A stretch of DNA of 64,000 nucleotides from Candidatus Aminicenantota bacterium (GTDB lineage Bacteria; Acidobacteriota; Aminicenantia; Aminicenantales; Aminicenantaceae): the NCBI GenBank assembly GCA_020348385.1, contig CP070750.1, positions 1,986,527-2,050,526 of the forward strand. The letters are read 5' to 3'. The translations under genes and the position numbers were made by a program. A model generated the notes under the pieces. That model worked only from the letters and a program-made list of their open reading frames with translations, was not told the DNA's origin and ran no database searches. Below, one piece after another: positions 10,858 to 19,644 of this stretch; the first letter of the stretch is position 1; every line of letters starts with the position of its first letter.

Positions 10858-11754
10858 ATGAGCGAAATCACCGACATCACATTCTCTCCAGAGTTTGTAG
10901 AAAAATGGAAATTTGTTCTGAAGGATTTGTACCATTACAAATTTCACGAAGAATTTGCTGTCGTCCCCTCGATATGGGGAAAAAAGACATATTCCTACCT
11001 TCCTTTGTTGAATTATACGGATAGGACAAGAAATCAGGTCACCGATATGTTGAGGAGAGTAAAAAACAAGGATTATCAAATCAGGATTTTGAACCCGGAG
11101 TTTAAAGACTTTCAAGATTTTGATACGGTGACAATGAGGATCGATTTGCAAAAAAGAGATGTCGAGGAACTGTTCCAGGCAGTGGTTTCGAAGAGAAACA
11201 GACGATACATTCGCCAATACACCTCGGATAGTACAGTCATAAAAAAGGGAAATTCCGATGAACTCGTCAAAGATTTTTATGATATCTTCGCTCATGTCAT
11301 GCACAAGCATGGCACTCCAGTGTTTAGCAGGAAGCTTTTTGATATACTCTCAAAGAATCTTGAATCAACTTTTTATGTTCTGTATGACGATGCCATCCCC
11401 AAGGCGGCGGCGGTCATCCTCGACGACCAAAAAATATCCTGGATCCCTTGGTCAGGCGCACTGAGCCGCTATATGGATGACCGTCTCGGTTTGCTCCTGT
11501 ATTGGGAGACCATAAAGGACGCCTTTCTTAAACGCAAGCGAATCTATGACTTTGGACGCTCCAGTTATGGCAGCGGGACATATGTTTTTAAGACGAGATG
11601 GGACGCCATCCCGGTTAAAATAGATCTCATCAAGCCTAGACCATACAATGTGTACAAAAAATACAATTATGCATCCACCGTTTGGAAGAAGATCCCCTTG
11701 GGTGTTGCCCGATGGTTTGGGCCGAAGGTCTGCAAATATTTATCCGACCTGTAG
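10858..11754 (+). CDS. FemAB/GNAT-like peptidyl- or acyl-transferase
   Basis: 298 residues from ATG 10858 (MSEITDI); the longer frame upstream runs through the promoter and is rejected. The second half (VMHKHGTPVFSRKLFDIL, ALSRYMDDRLGLLLYWETIKDA, YDFGRSSYGSGTYVFKTRWDA) matches the FemAB-like double-GNAT fold found beside exopolysaccharide genes. FemAB relatives transfer aminoacyl groups to lipid II; the polysaccharide-locus branch has no firmly known substrate. The protein looks soluble. It heads a plus-strand run (methyltransferase, formyltransferase, acetyltransferase) with 31 bp to the next gene. Confidence 0.78.
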   Translation: MSEITDITFSPEFVEKWKFVLKDLYHYKFHEEFAVVPSIWGKKTYSYLPLLNYTDRTRNQVTDMLRRVKNKDYQIRILNPEFKDFQDFDTVTMRIDLQKRDVEELFQAVVSKRNRRYIRQYTSDSTVIKKGNSDELVKDFYDIFAHVMHKHGTPVFSRKLFDILSKNLESTFYVLYDDAIPKAAAVILDDQKISWIPWSGALSRYMDDRLGLLLYWETIKDAFLKRKRIYDFGRSSYGSGTYVFKTRWDAIPVKIDLIKPRPYNVYKKYNYASTVWKKIPLGVARWFGPKVCKYLSDL

Positions 11755-11785
11755 AATGGGATAGAACAATATTTCGAGGTTAATC

Positions 11786-12637
11786 ATGGACAAACAGGAA
11801 TTTATTCTCGCTCAAGATAGAGAGATTGAAGAGGTGACCGGGAAAATTTTGAGAGTTATGAGAAGGGCTGTTAAACTTTATGGATTTTGGGGGAGCGTTT
11901 CCCGATATATCTTGATGCGCGATGAGCTCCGGAAGTTTGTCAAATGCGGGAAAACAGGCTCAGAAAGAAATTTCCGGAAGAGCTTGTTAAAGAGATTTTC
12001 CAGAATCCATAATAAGATCACATGCGGTCATTCTCCTTTCCAGTTTGTTCTAATGGCCGAGTACATTTTGGGGCTCGATGTCCCCGGTCCGATAGTCGAA
12101 TGCGGTTGTTACAAGGGGGGAAGCACAGCGAAATTGTCTCTGTTGGCAGAACACACCCAGCGGAAGCTTTATGTGTTTGACTCGTTTGAAGGATTGCCAG
12201 AACCCAAAGACGAGAAGGAGGCCTACGTCAAACAGGATGGATTCTCTGGACAAAAATACAGATTTCAGGCAGGACAGTACAAGGGGACTCTGGATGAGGT
12301 GAAAAACAATGTGGCCCAATTTGGCAACCTGGAAGTGTGTGAATTCATTCCTGGTTTTTTTTCTGAGTCTCTGACTGCGTTTAGCGTGGAACCTGCTTTT
12401 GTTTTTATCGATGTGGATTTGGTGAGTTCTGCCAGGGATTGTTTGAGAGCCCTCTGGCCTTTGCTCAAGCCTGGGGGCTATTTTTTCACGCATGAGGCCA
12501 TGTATCCAAGCTATATTGAGGGGATTCTGGACAGGGAGTGGTGGAGAGAGAATCTCGACCAATGCCCACCTGTCATTTTCGGTGCGGGCAGTGGTTTGTC
12601 GCCGATTGCAGATACCATTGCTTACATGAGGAAATAG
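11786..12637 (+). CDS. TylF/MycF-family SAM-dependent O-methyltransferase
   Basis: 283 residues. SAM-binding motif PGPIVECGCYKGGSTAKLSLLA (about residues 92-112), then YVFDSFEGLPEP, a hallmark of the TylF (macrocin O-methyltransferase) family, and metal-site region FIDVDLVSSARDCLRALWPLLKPGG (about 207-231). Family members are Mg2+-dependent sugar O-methyltransferases. In this context the acceptor is probably a sugar of the surface glycan (inference). The gene abuts the formyltransferase gene: its stop TAG is followed directly by ATG 12638, so the two are translationally coupled. The ATG at 11786 lacks an obvious Shine-Dalgarno apart from CGAGGT. Confidence 0.88.
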   Translation: MDKQEFILAQDREIEEVTGKILRVMRRAVKLYGFWGSVSRYILMRDELRKFVKCGKTGSERNFRKSLLKRFSRIHNKITCGHSPFQFVLMAEYILGLDVPGPIVECGCYKGGSTAKLSLLAEHTQRKLYVFDSFEGLPEPKDEKEAYVKQDGFSGQKYRFQAGQYKGTLDEVKNNVAQFGNLEVCEFIPGFFSESLTAFSVEPAFVFIDVDLVSSARDCLRALWPLLKPGGYFFTHEAMYPSYIEGILDREWWRENLDQCPPVIFGAGSGLSPIADTIAYMRK

Positions 12638-13414
12638 ATGAAACTGCTCGTCCTGTCTTCACCCAGTGTGTTCAATGATTATATCATTTTAAATTTACAA
12701 CAGAAGCACGGCAGTGTTTTGACCATACAGGAAGATCAAGGCAATATACATGTGTTGAAGAGAACCTTTAGGCGCAAAAAGCACAGCTTTGTGTCTAAAA
12801 TAAACAGAATGTTGTTTTACGGCTATTTTTATGTGTTTCTAAGGAAAAAGGCGGTTAGACTTTTTGTCAAAAAGCTCAATTTTTCTGATAAGCTGGAACC
12901 TGATCATAAAATCAAGAACATAAACGATCCCCAAATTTTGCGAATCGCCCAAGAGTTCTCCCCTGATTTGATTCTGGTTTTTGGAACATCCCTGTTGGGT
13001 AAAAAATGGTTTGCATTGAATGTTCCTATCGTGAACAGTCATTTGGGAATCATCCCCAAGTACAGGGGATGGATGAGCTGGTTCTGGGCGATTTTGGAGG
13101 GAAATTTTGATTCGGTAGGAGTCAGTATCCATTACGTGACAAAGATTGCCGATGGAGGAGAGTTGATCCTCCAAGATCATGTCGATATATTCAAACTAGA
13201 AAGGATTGATTTGCCCCATTTGTTATTCTCTGTGACCGTTTTAGTGAATAAAAACATCGATCGGGCTATCGAAAAAATCCAACAATCCGAGAAAATGAAT
13301 CTTGACTTCGAAAAATATGGGTATGAAAAGAAATATCCCCATTATTTCGAACCCGGGATTACCGATTATCTCAAATTTGTTTCCGTGGCCAGGAAACTCA
13401 ACAGAAAGAGATAA
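12638..13414 (+). CDS. Sugar/methionyl-tRNA formyltransferase-fold N-formyltransferase
   Basis: 258 residues. The formyltransferase core includes NSHLGIIPKYRGWMS (about residues 130-144), corresponding to the Asn-x-His catalytic pair and the SLLPxYRG-like loop, and GVSIHYVTKIADGGELILQ with the third catalytic Asp (about 160-178). The C-terminal OB domain of methionyl-tRNA formyltransferase is absent and the length is short, so an N10-formyl-THF-dependent N-formylation of an amino sugar fits better than initiator tRNA. The N-terminal ~90 residues diverge. Neighbours are a sugar methyltransferase and an acetyltransferase. Confidence 0.82.
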   Translation: MKLLVLSSPSVFNDYIILNLQQKHGSVLTIQEDQGNIHVLKRTFRRKKHSFVSKINRMLFYGYFYVFLRKKAVRLFVKKLNFSDKLEPDHKIKNINDPQILRIAQEFSPDLILVFGTSLLGKKWFALNVPIVNSHLGIIPKYRGWMSWFWAILEGNFDSVGVSIHYVTKIADGGELILQDHVDIFKLERIDLPHLLFSVTVLVNKNIDRAIEKIQQSEKMNLDFEKYGYEKKYPHYFEPGITDYLKFVSVARKLNRKR

Positions 13415-13425
13415 GCGGGCATGTC

Positions 13426-13454
13426 TTGCCCTTCTATCGGATTTAGCGTAATAT
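13426..13454 (+). promoter_or_regulatory. Possible promoter of the hexapeptide acetyltransferase gene
   Basis: TTGCCC (13426-13431), 17-bp spacer, TAATAT (13449-13454), each matching 4/6. Ten nt separate the -10 box from ATG 13465, predicting a nearly leaderless message. Confidence 0.35.
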
Positions 13455-13464
13455 ACCATCAAAA

Positions 13465-14220
13465 ATGACAAAACTCCAAGAGCAGGAGAAGGGAAGCGTC
13501 CAAAAAGCCCTTCTGGACGAGAAAAAGTCTGCATACAAGAAGTATCTCGAACTTTTTGTCGGGAAAAAAAGTCTCTGGTATATCATAAAATATGAAAGCA
13601 TCATCTTCCTCTTTTCCTGGATTCCTGGGGCGCTGGGTCTTTTCTTGCGCAAACTCTTTTATCCCATGATCCTGGGGAAAGTGGGGAAGGGCGTGGTTTT
13701 TGGCCACCATATCACCCTTCGCCATCCCCACAAGACAATCATTGACGACAACTCCTTTGTAGATGATTATGCTGTCCTGGATGCCAAGGGAGAGGAGGAC
13801 AAGGGAATTATCTTGGGCAAAAATGTCATTATCGGTCGAAACACGATTCTCAGCTGCAAGGGAGGCTCCATCGAGCTGGGGGATTATGTCAACATCTCTG
13901 CAGGGTGCTCTCTCCTGTCGGAGACCATAATCTCTGTCGGAGCCTACACATTTTTAGCCGGACACTGCTATCTGGTGGCCGGAGGCAACCACAGCATCTC
14001 ACGAACGGATATTCCCATCATGTTCCAGCCCTCTCTGATCAAAGGGGGAATCCAGATCGAGGAAGACAGCTGGCTGGGAGCGTCGGTCGTGGTATTGGAC
14101 GGGATTACTCTGGGTAAAGGATGTGTAGTTGGAGCTGGAGCGGTTGTGACAGAATCTTTCCCCGATTATTCGGTCATCGCGGGTATTCCTGCCAAGAAAA
14201 TAAAAAGCAGAAAGGGTTAG
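13465..14220 (+). CDS. Hexapeptide-repeat (left-handed beta-helix) O- or N-acyltransferase
   Basis: 251 residues. From about residue 75 the sequence repeats the hexapeptide pattern (IIDDNSFVDDYAVLDAKG, IILGKNVIIGRNTILSCKGGSIELGDYVNI, GVVLDGITLGKGCVVGAGAVVTESF), ending with the VIAGIPAKKIK signature of the LacA/WbbJ acyltransferase group. The preceding ~70 residues include a hydrophobic stretch (IIFLFSWIPGALGLFLRKLF) that may touch the membrane. Such enzymes acetylate glycan sugars from acetyl-CoA. It ends 3' to 3' with the DUF2304 gene, with a 4-bp overlap. Confidence 0.86.
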   Translation: MTKLQEQEKGSVQKALLDEKKSAYKKYLELFVGKKSLWYIIKYESIIFLFSWIPGALGLFLRKLFYPMILGKVGKGVVFGHHITLRHPHKTIIDDNSFVDDYAVLDAKGEEDKGIILGKNVIIGRNTILSCKGGSIELGDYVNISAGCSLLSETIISVGAYTFLAGHCYLVAGGNHSISRTDIPIMFQPSLIKGGIQIEEDSWLGASVVVLDGITLGKGCVVGAGAVVTESFPDYSVIAGIPAKKIKSRKG

Positions 14221-14585
14221 GAAGAATCATCCTTTTTAGGGGCTAGGCTTTCCTCCATAATCGTTAGAGCTGTAGCCATCGCATTCAATTTTTTTTTCAG
14301 ATCTGAGATCACAAGAGAGAAGTGGAACATCAGCAGGAAAGTGCAGCCGAAAAGAATAAGAAACAGGGAGGCCGGCTGGTACTGGATTCCCAGCAATGAG
14401 GAAATTTTATCAATAATGCCCCTGAATAAGGAGAGAAACAGAAAAACAACAAAGATAACGATCCATAAGATGGCATATTCCTCTCTCATCTTTTTCTTTC
14501 TTATCAAAGTCACGATGAGAACCAAGAGAAAAAGAGAAAACAGGATGCTGAGGATTTGAATAGGGCCTATCGGATAGGGATTCAT
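14217..14585 (-). CDS. DUF2304 small membrane protein
   Basis: 122 residues with three hydrophobic segments (about 8-28, 38-58, 72-92) and a C-terminal amphipathic helix, the profile of DUF2304. These proteins are usually encoded next to a GT2 transferase, as here: the GT2 gene ends inside the start of this one (4-bp overlap), so they are coupled. A role as membrane partner of the dolichol-phosphate-mannose-synthase-like GT2 is likely but not proven for the family. Confidence 0.82.
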   Translation of the reverse strand: MNPYPIGPIQILSILFSLFLLVLIVTLIRKKKMREEYAILWIVIFVVFLFLSLFRGIIDKISSLLGIQYQPASLFLILFGCTFLLMFHFSLVISDLKKKLNAMATALTIMEESLAPKKDDSS

Positions 14586-15283
14586 TTTTTTCCTCCAAAA
14601 AAGAAATTCACCAAGATGGTGAGCAAGACTTTTATAAGATAGTAATAGGAGTGCAAAAGACTAATAGATGTAACTCCGCCTTTCCTCTCCCGCATTTTTA
14701 CGGAAAGTTCCCTGATTTTTAGTCCTTTTCTATCGAGAAGGTAGACTTCGATGGGTTCTGGATAGTCAAACGGGTAATCCTCGACCAGTAGGCAGGCCGC
14801 CCTGCGGTTGTATGCCCTGAATCCAGATGTGTTATCTGTGATTTTTTCCTTGAGAAGGAAGGTTGTCAGAATATTCAGGAGTTTTATCCCCCCCCGACGG
14901 CCCAGCGAGGAAAGATAGCCCTCCCGTTTGATAAAGCGTGAACCAATGACAAGGTCGGCTTCCCCATTTTGCAGGGGCTCAAGCAACATTTTTGCCAGGG
15001 AAGGAGGGTGTTGGCCATCTCCATCGACCCGCACAAGGTATTCATAGTTATTTTTGACAAAGAAATTGAATCCCGTCCAAATGGCCCCGCCTATTCCCAT
15101 GTTATAGGGATGATGGAGGACGATTATTCCCTCGTATTGGGATAGAGCCGCCTTGGTGTTGTCTGTCGATCCATCGTTGAGAACGAGAATATCTGCTTCA
15201 GGGAGGTAATGTTGCGTTTCTTCGACGACACTCCGGATAGTTTTTTCTTCATTATAGGCGGGAATCAGAACCAAGACCTTCAT
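14582..15283 (-). CDS. GT2 family glycosyltransferase, DPM1-like
   Basis: 233 residues. GT-A fold motifs: VLIPAYNEEKTI (residues 5-16), LVLNDGSTDNT (about 34-44), RVDGDGQHPP (about 91-100, the DxD-type metal site), then the acceptor-side region FRAYNRRAA. This profile matches dolichol/undecaprenyl-phosphate hexose synthases, which load a sugar onto a polyprenyl phosphate for later transfer by a GT-C enzyme; such an enzyme (GT39-like) is encoded next to it. Lacking its own C-terminal membrane helices, it may rely on the coupled DUF2304 protein for membrane attachment. Confidence 0.9.
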   Translation of the reverse strand: MKVLVLIPAYNEEKTIRSVVEETQHYLPEADILVLNDGSTDNTKAALSQYEGIIVLHHPYNMGIGGAIWTGFNFFVKNNYEYLVRVDGDGQHPPSLAKMLLEPLQNGEADLVIGSRFIKREGYLSSLGRRGGIKLLNILTTFLLKEKITDNTSGFRAYNRRAACLLVEDYPFDYPEPIEVYLLDRKGLKIRELSVKMRERKGGVTSISLLHSYYYLIKVLLTILVNFFFGGKK

Positions 15284-15352
15284 GTGTTGATCGATGTCGT
15301 TTTATAGATACAAAAAAACTCAAGGTTAAAATAATGAACTGAAGGAGAATTG

Positions 15353-17491
15353 TCAAACGTCAGAAATCTTTTCGATTCGTATCCGGTCAACCCAAAAAGG
15401 ACTCAAGCCGTCGGAATAAACGCGAAAATTCAATTTTAAGGGTCTGATTATGTCTAATGTGAGGGGAAATTCATGATATCCACCGGAATCTGGAAAATCA
15501 TCTTCGGTGAGATCTTTGGCCTCCAGCAATCTTTTGGTTTCCGGAGCGACAATATCTATCCTGGCAATCCTAGAAAGGGGATGGGCTTTTGAGAGATTGG
15601 CCTCTAGTTTCATCTCAAAGATGACTTTGTAGCGACCCTCAGGAATTTTTTCTTGTATCGATACAATTGTCACGAATCCAGGTTCCCATTTATCCGAGAG
15701 AACAGCAAATTTCCCAGAAGATTCCGGATCGTATCTCGGCATTCCCTGGCGTTGTGTGAAGATTTCCGCCTCGAATTCATCCTTTTGGCTAATTAGGCTT
15801 GTTGAGGGCTTCAGGTCATACAGCAACATCTCCGCTCTCCAGATGTTGTATTTTGCCAAGAGTTGTGCCTTCCGCATAGCGCTGGGGAAGTTTTGCCTGT
15901 AATACTTGATTTCTTGTCCGTTAAAAGCGGTGGAAGCAAACACGTGGGTTATTTGAAATTTTTCGAGAAAATCTTTTTCGTCATTGACAAACCCGGGGAA
16001 AGATTCATGAGCTCTGTGTTTATTCTCCAAACAAATGACAGGAGCCCAAAGCCCGGATATGGCAGCGTGATCGAATGCTTCGCCTAAGTCGAAAGAGATG
16101 TGTTGGAGCTTGTATTCGGGCTGTAGAGCCCAAGAAAGGTATTGCCGACCGTTGAAAAAAAGGACTCCCAGTAGAATCACGACGACGGTTGCTTTCTTCA
16201 TGAAAGGAGGGCAAGACAAGGTGAAGTTCTTGGGCCACCGTCGAACAAGGAAGATGATAAGAAAGACCAAAAGAAAAGAGAGAAAAGCCAAAAGGGAAGT
16301 GGCGATCCAAATTTTCGAAAAAACATCAGGTCCCTTGTCGAGTATAGGCTTAGCGATCTTGCTCATCGGGAAGAGAAGCCAAAAGAATAACACAAGGCCA
16401 AAGGTGAAATGGAGTCTTCGGGGTTTGGTTATGCGCTCGGACCGGAGAAAACGGTGGATAAGCCATGAGGAAAGGAACACCATCGGAATGATCTGGGGAA
16501 TAAAATGCCGAGTTACCCGTTGTTGGATGACGGCAAAATAGAGAACGCTTATTATGAACCAGGAGAGCATAATCCATTCGAGAAGACTTAACTTTTTAGG
16601 CTCGTGAGTAGCTCGAAAAAGAAGCAGGAGAAGAGAAAGGCCTGAGAGCAATGAAAGGATAGGGGCCCGCTCAAACAATATGGAGGGTCTTATCCAGAAA
16701 TAGTATAGCATTCGGGACACGCTTTTTGGAGGGATAAGAAAGGAAACGTTGATTGCCGATATCGACTTGAGATCATCCCCATGGGGGATATAGATGAAGA
16801 TACCCCAGAGAAGAAGGCAGAATGCAAATCCGGCGAGGCAAAAACCAAACGGAACAGCAGCTTTTTTTACTCCCAATTTGAAAACGAGGTAAACAAAAAG
16901 GCCCAGAAAAAAAGCTCCTACGATGTAAAAACATACTCCTTTTGTCATAAAAGCCAGGAAACTGGATGCTCCTGCAAAAAGATACCATTTTTTATTCTTG
17001 GATCCTTTCTGGAAGAAAAACAGAGCCAATACCAGGAAAAAAACCATTGGCATAACTCTGTTTGCGATCCGGCTGTACATTAAAAAGAGATAATTTGCTC
17101 CCAGAAGCGTAAAGCCCATGACGGCAAGGGACTGAGAGCCGCTTAAGGTTTTCCGCAGTAATAAAAACACGAAAACGAGCGAAAGGCAACTGAAGAGAAT
17201 TGGCACCACATTCATCTGCACAAAGCCCACTCCGAAAATCTTGAAAGAGAGAAAGGTCAGCAACGCGGGGATGGGGCTTGAGTACAGAGGAGAGTTCATT
17301 TTGTCTACTTCCCATTGCCCGAAGAGGACCTTATTCCGGGCGTTGAAGGCATAACCGCCGGGATCTCCGTAAGGACCGCCGCTCATGCTGAGGCTTTCGG
17401 GGGGATCGGCGGCAGGTTGAATCATCCTCAGAGAAATGAGAAAGAGGATGGCCATCAAGAGCAAGAAAAGTTGAATTTTCGTCTTTCCCAT
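15353..17491 (-). CDS. GT39/ArnT-like polytopic membrane glycosyltransferase
   Basis: 712 residues. About a dozen membrane helices fill residues 5-460; a soluble C-terminal part of about 230 residues follows. The first large loop carries GGPYGDPGGYAFNARNKVLFGQWEVDKMNSPLYSSPIPALL, where acidic residues near the membrane mark the catalytic site of GT-C enzymes (Pmt/ArnT type). The family moves a sugar from a polyprenyl-phosphate donor to a lipid, glycan or protein on the periplasmic face. The neighbouring DPM1-like GT2 probably makes the donor. The acceptor is unknown. Confidence 0.82.
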   Translation of the reverse strand: MGKTKIQLFLLLMAILFLISLRMIQPAADPPESLSMSGGPYGDPGGYAFNARNKVLFGQWEVDKMNSPLYSSPIPALLTFLSFKIFGVGFVQMNVVPILFSCLSLVFVFLLLRKTLSGSQSLAVMGFTLLGANYLFLMYSRIANRVMPMVFFLVLALFFFQKGSKNKKWYLFAGASSFLAFMTKGVCFYIVGAFFLGLFVYLVFKLGVKKAAVPFGFCLAGFAFCLLLWGIFIYIPHGDDLKSISAINVSFLIPPKSVSRMLYYFWIRPSILFERAPILSLLSGLSLLLLLFRATHEPKKLSLLEWIMLSWFIISVLYFAVIQQRVTRHFIPQIIPMVFLSSWLIHRFLRSERITKPRRLHFTFGLVLFFWLLFPMSKIAKPILDKGPDVFSKIWIATSLLAFLSFLLVFLIIFLVRRWPKNFTLSCPPFMKKATVVVILLGVLFFNGRQYLSWALQPEYKLQHISFDLGEAFDHAAISGLWAPVICLENKHRAHESFPGFVNDEKDFLEKFQITHVFASTAFNGQEIKYYRQNFPSAMRKAQLLAKYNIWRAEMLLYDLKPSTSLISQKDEFEAEIFTQRQGMPRYDPESSGKFAVLSDKWEPGFVTIVSIQEKIPEGRYKVIFEMKLEANLSKAHPLSRIARIDIVAPETKRLLEAKDLTEDDFPDSGGYHEFPLTLDIIRPLKLNFRVYSDGLSPFWVDRIRIEKISDV

Positions 17492-17494
17492 TCT

Positions 17495-18337
17495 TTACTC
17501 GATCGGATGTTTGTTCTCAGTCGAAGATTCTGCCAAATGGGAATATGTTTTGTACAAATGGCTCATAAATTCTGGTTTATAGCCTAAATGTTTGAAATGT
17601 TTTACACTTTTTTCGAAAACCTCAATCCCCTTTCCTTGGCCCTTCGCGTAAATATAGCGCCAGAATGGAGAGAGTTTCTTGCGCATTTGTGTTGGGATCA
17701 GATCAACAAGATGAAAGAGATAGACGATCGGGGATGTTATTCCAAACAAGGCGAATAGCAGTTTGTAGGTGGATAGTCCGAGTAATCGAATGTAGCTTGC
17801 CGCAATCGGGATGCGGATCTTGGGAACAACACCTATCGGGAGTTCAAGGATAGATGCTTCGGAATCGTAGAAGGGTTGCATCGGACTTTTCAGGTTTTTG
17901 TATACTCCCCGCCGATAAGATGGAATGATGCTGGAATCGTACCGAATGCCTTCTGCTGCAAGGGCTTTAAGCAGAAATGAGGAAAAAACTCCACCGGGTG
18001 AACGATAACCTAGGGGTATTTTGCCGAAGGTTTTGCGGTAGACATCCACACCTTTCTGTAATTCAAAGGCCAGATTGGGCTGGTACATGACGTGGTTGTA
18101 ACCATGAAGTTCAATCTCTGCTCCCAGCGCTTGAAAGAAATCCACGGTTTCTTTTTTTTGATGCAATACTTTCCCTGTCGCAAAAACAGTGAGCTTCAAC
18201 TCATAGCGGCGGATAATATTTGAAAGCTTATCGAGAATCCCTGTATGGGAAAAAGCCTCATACTCATCAAGGGGAGACAGGCCTGCATAATCATGTTCGA
18301 GATCGAGCGTGTAGCAGATAAGTTTTTGTTCTGTCAT
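17495..18337 (-). CDS. NodB-type polysaccharide deacetylase
   Basis: 280 residues from ATG 18337 (MTEQKLICYTLDLEHDYAG). A longer in-frame extension to 18457 is rejected because the promoter lies inside it. NodB motifs: LDLEHDYAG (catalytic Asp), ELHGYNHVMY (metal-binding His pair), GYRSPGGVFSS (Arg of motif 3) and RYDSSIIPSYRRGVYKN. The enzyme removes acetyl or formyl groups from amino sugars or other amides. There is no signal peptide, suggesting action on a lipid-linked or nucleotide precursor at the cytoplasmic face. Only 3 bp separate it from the GT39-like gene downstream. Confidence 0.85.
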   Translation of the reverse strand: MTEQKLICYTLDLEHDYAGLSPLDEYEAFSHTGILDKLSNIIRRYELKLTVFATGKVLHQKKETVDFFQALGAEIELHGYNHVMYQPNLAFELQKGVDVYRKTFGKIPLGYRSPGGVFSSFLLKALAAEGIRYDSSIIPSYRRGVYKNLKSPMQPFYDSEASILELPIGVVPKIRIPIAASYIRLLGLSTYKLLFALFGITSPIVYLFHLVDLIPTQMRKKLSPFWRYIYAKGQGKGIEVFEKSVKHFKHLGYKPEFMSHLYKTYSHLAESSTENKHPIE

Positions 18338-18359
18338 GGAATTTTGAAGTGTCAAGGGT

Positions 18360-18388
18360 TTTATAGCACAGGGTAATTTGAAGGTCAA
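18360..18388 (-). promoter_or_regulatory. Promoter of the deacetylase-GT39-GT2-DUF2304 unit
   Basis: On the minus strand: TTGACC (18383-18388), 17-bp spacer, TATAAA (18360-18365), 22 nt before the ATG at 18337. Confidence 0.6.
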
Positions 18389-18603
18389 TCGGTCTCCCAT
18401 CTGTTCAAAATGGGTCTCCCAGTTTCTATCGGAAAATCTTAGAGGAAAGAAAAGCACCAGCCAAGAATGATCCTTTAGGCAAAAAGTTAGGAGGAGAAAG
18501 CGGCTGTTATTCTTCCGCAGAATTGACCTTTTGGAAAAAGAATATCTTCAGAGGGATTTCAATTTTTATCAGGATATGGGTAGAATAGGAGAAAGAGAAA
18601 ATC

Positions 18604-19644
18604 ATGAGAAAAAAGATAAAAACTGGCGTCATCGGGATGGGGAAGATGGGAATACTGCACGCTGCCCTGATCAATATGATACCTCAAGCTGAGCTCTTAT
18701 CTGTTCACGACACGAATAAAAAACTGTCCAAATATGTGAAAAATTCAGGCATGGAAGTGGCCTTTTATTCTGAGCTAGAAAAAATGCTGGATAAGGAGGA
18801 TTTGGATGCCGTTTTTGTGTGTACCCCTCCCTTTACGCATTTGCCCATAGTTCAGGAGTGTGTCCACAGGAAACTGAATGTTTTTGTCGAAAAACCGTTA
18901 GCGGAGTCCTGCTCCTCTGCAAAAAAAATGGTTTCTTTGATAGAAAAAGAAGATATCATCCATGCCACAGGGTTCACTCTAGCCCATATCCCTTTGTACA
19001 AAAAGGCCAAGGACATGTTATCGAGAGAGGTCTTGGGGAGGATCCAACGATTCCATATTTCTGTCTATTTTAGTCAAGTTTTCAGTAAAAAAAAGGGTTG
19101 GTTTTATGATAAAGACAAATCAGGAGGAGGGGTGATTATCGATATCGCTTCTCATCTCATCTATTTGGTGACATGGTATTTTGGTCTTCCTCAGAAAGTT
19201 TACGCGAGGACTTTGAATTTTTATTCCGATGTCGAGGACTGTGGAAGTATTCTGTTTGAGTACAAAGATGGATTGACTGGAGCTCTGGATGCAAATTGGA
19301 GTATACCAGGCTACAGGTTAGCCACAATCGAGATCGCACTGGAAGGGGAGAAGGGATTTATGGAAATCACGAATGATTATATCAAATTGAATCTTCTTCA
19401 ATCCATCGACGATTTTAGAGAAGGATGGACAAGCATCCATAAGATCGATTTAGGGAGCACATCTCATTTCGATTTAGGCAGTGAGGGATTCTTTGATGAA
19501 GACAGCCATTTTATCGATTGTTGCCTGTTAAAAGAAAAGCCGGCTGTGAGCTGGAATGAAGGCCTTGATGTTCAGAAAATTATCGAGGCCGTTTATCGTT
19601 CATCTGAAAAGCGATGCCTGATTGACCTGGACTCGGTTTGTTAG
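18604..19644 (+). CDS. Gfo/Idh/MocA-family NAD(P)-dependent sugar oxidoreductase
   Basis: 346 residues. N-terminal Rossmann fold with GVIGMGKMG (about residues 8-16), VFVCTPPFTHLP, and the catalytic EKP motif (E96-K97-P98). The C-terminal domain carries GGGVIIDIASHLIYL with the Asp and His of the active site. Family members oxidise or reduce sugar rings, often on nucleotide sugars (for example 3-keto sugar formation before amination). GGAG lies about 10 nt before the ATG and a TAGAAT -10 box at 18581-18586. A paralogue at 20516-21535 lacks these catalytic residues. The stop codon overlaps that of the convergent TIM-barrel gene. Confidence 0.9.
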   Translation: MRKKIKTGVIGMGKMGILHAALINMIPQAELLSVHDTNKKLSKYVKNSGMEVAFYSELEKMLDKEDLDAVFVCTPPFTHLPIVQECVHRKLNVFVEKPLAESCSSAKKMVSLIEKEDIIHATGFTLAHIPLYKKAKDMLSREVLGRIQRFHISVYFSQVFSKKKGWFYDKDKSGGGVIIDIASHLIYLVTWYFGLPQKVYARTLNFYSDVEDCGSILFEYKDGLTGALDANWSIPGYRLATIEIALEGEKGFMEITNDYIKLNLLQSIDDFREGWTSIHKIDLGSTSHFDLGSEGFFDEDSHFIDCCLLKEKPAVSWNEGLDVQKIIEAVYRSSEKRCLIDLDSVC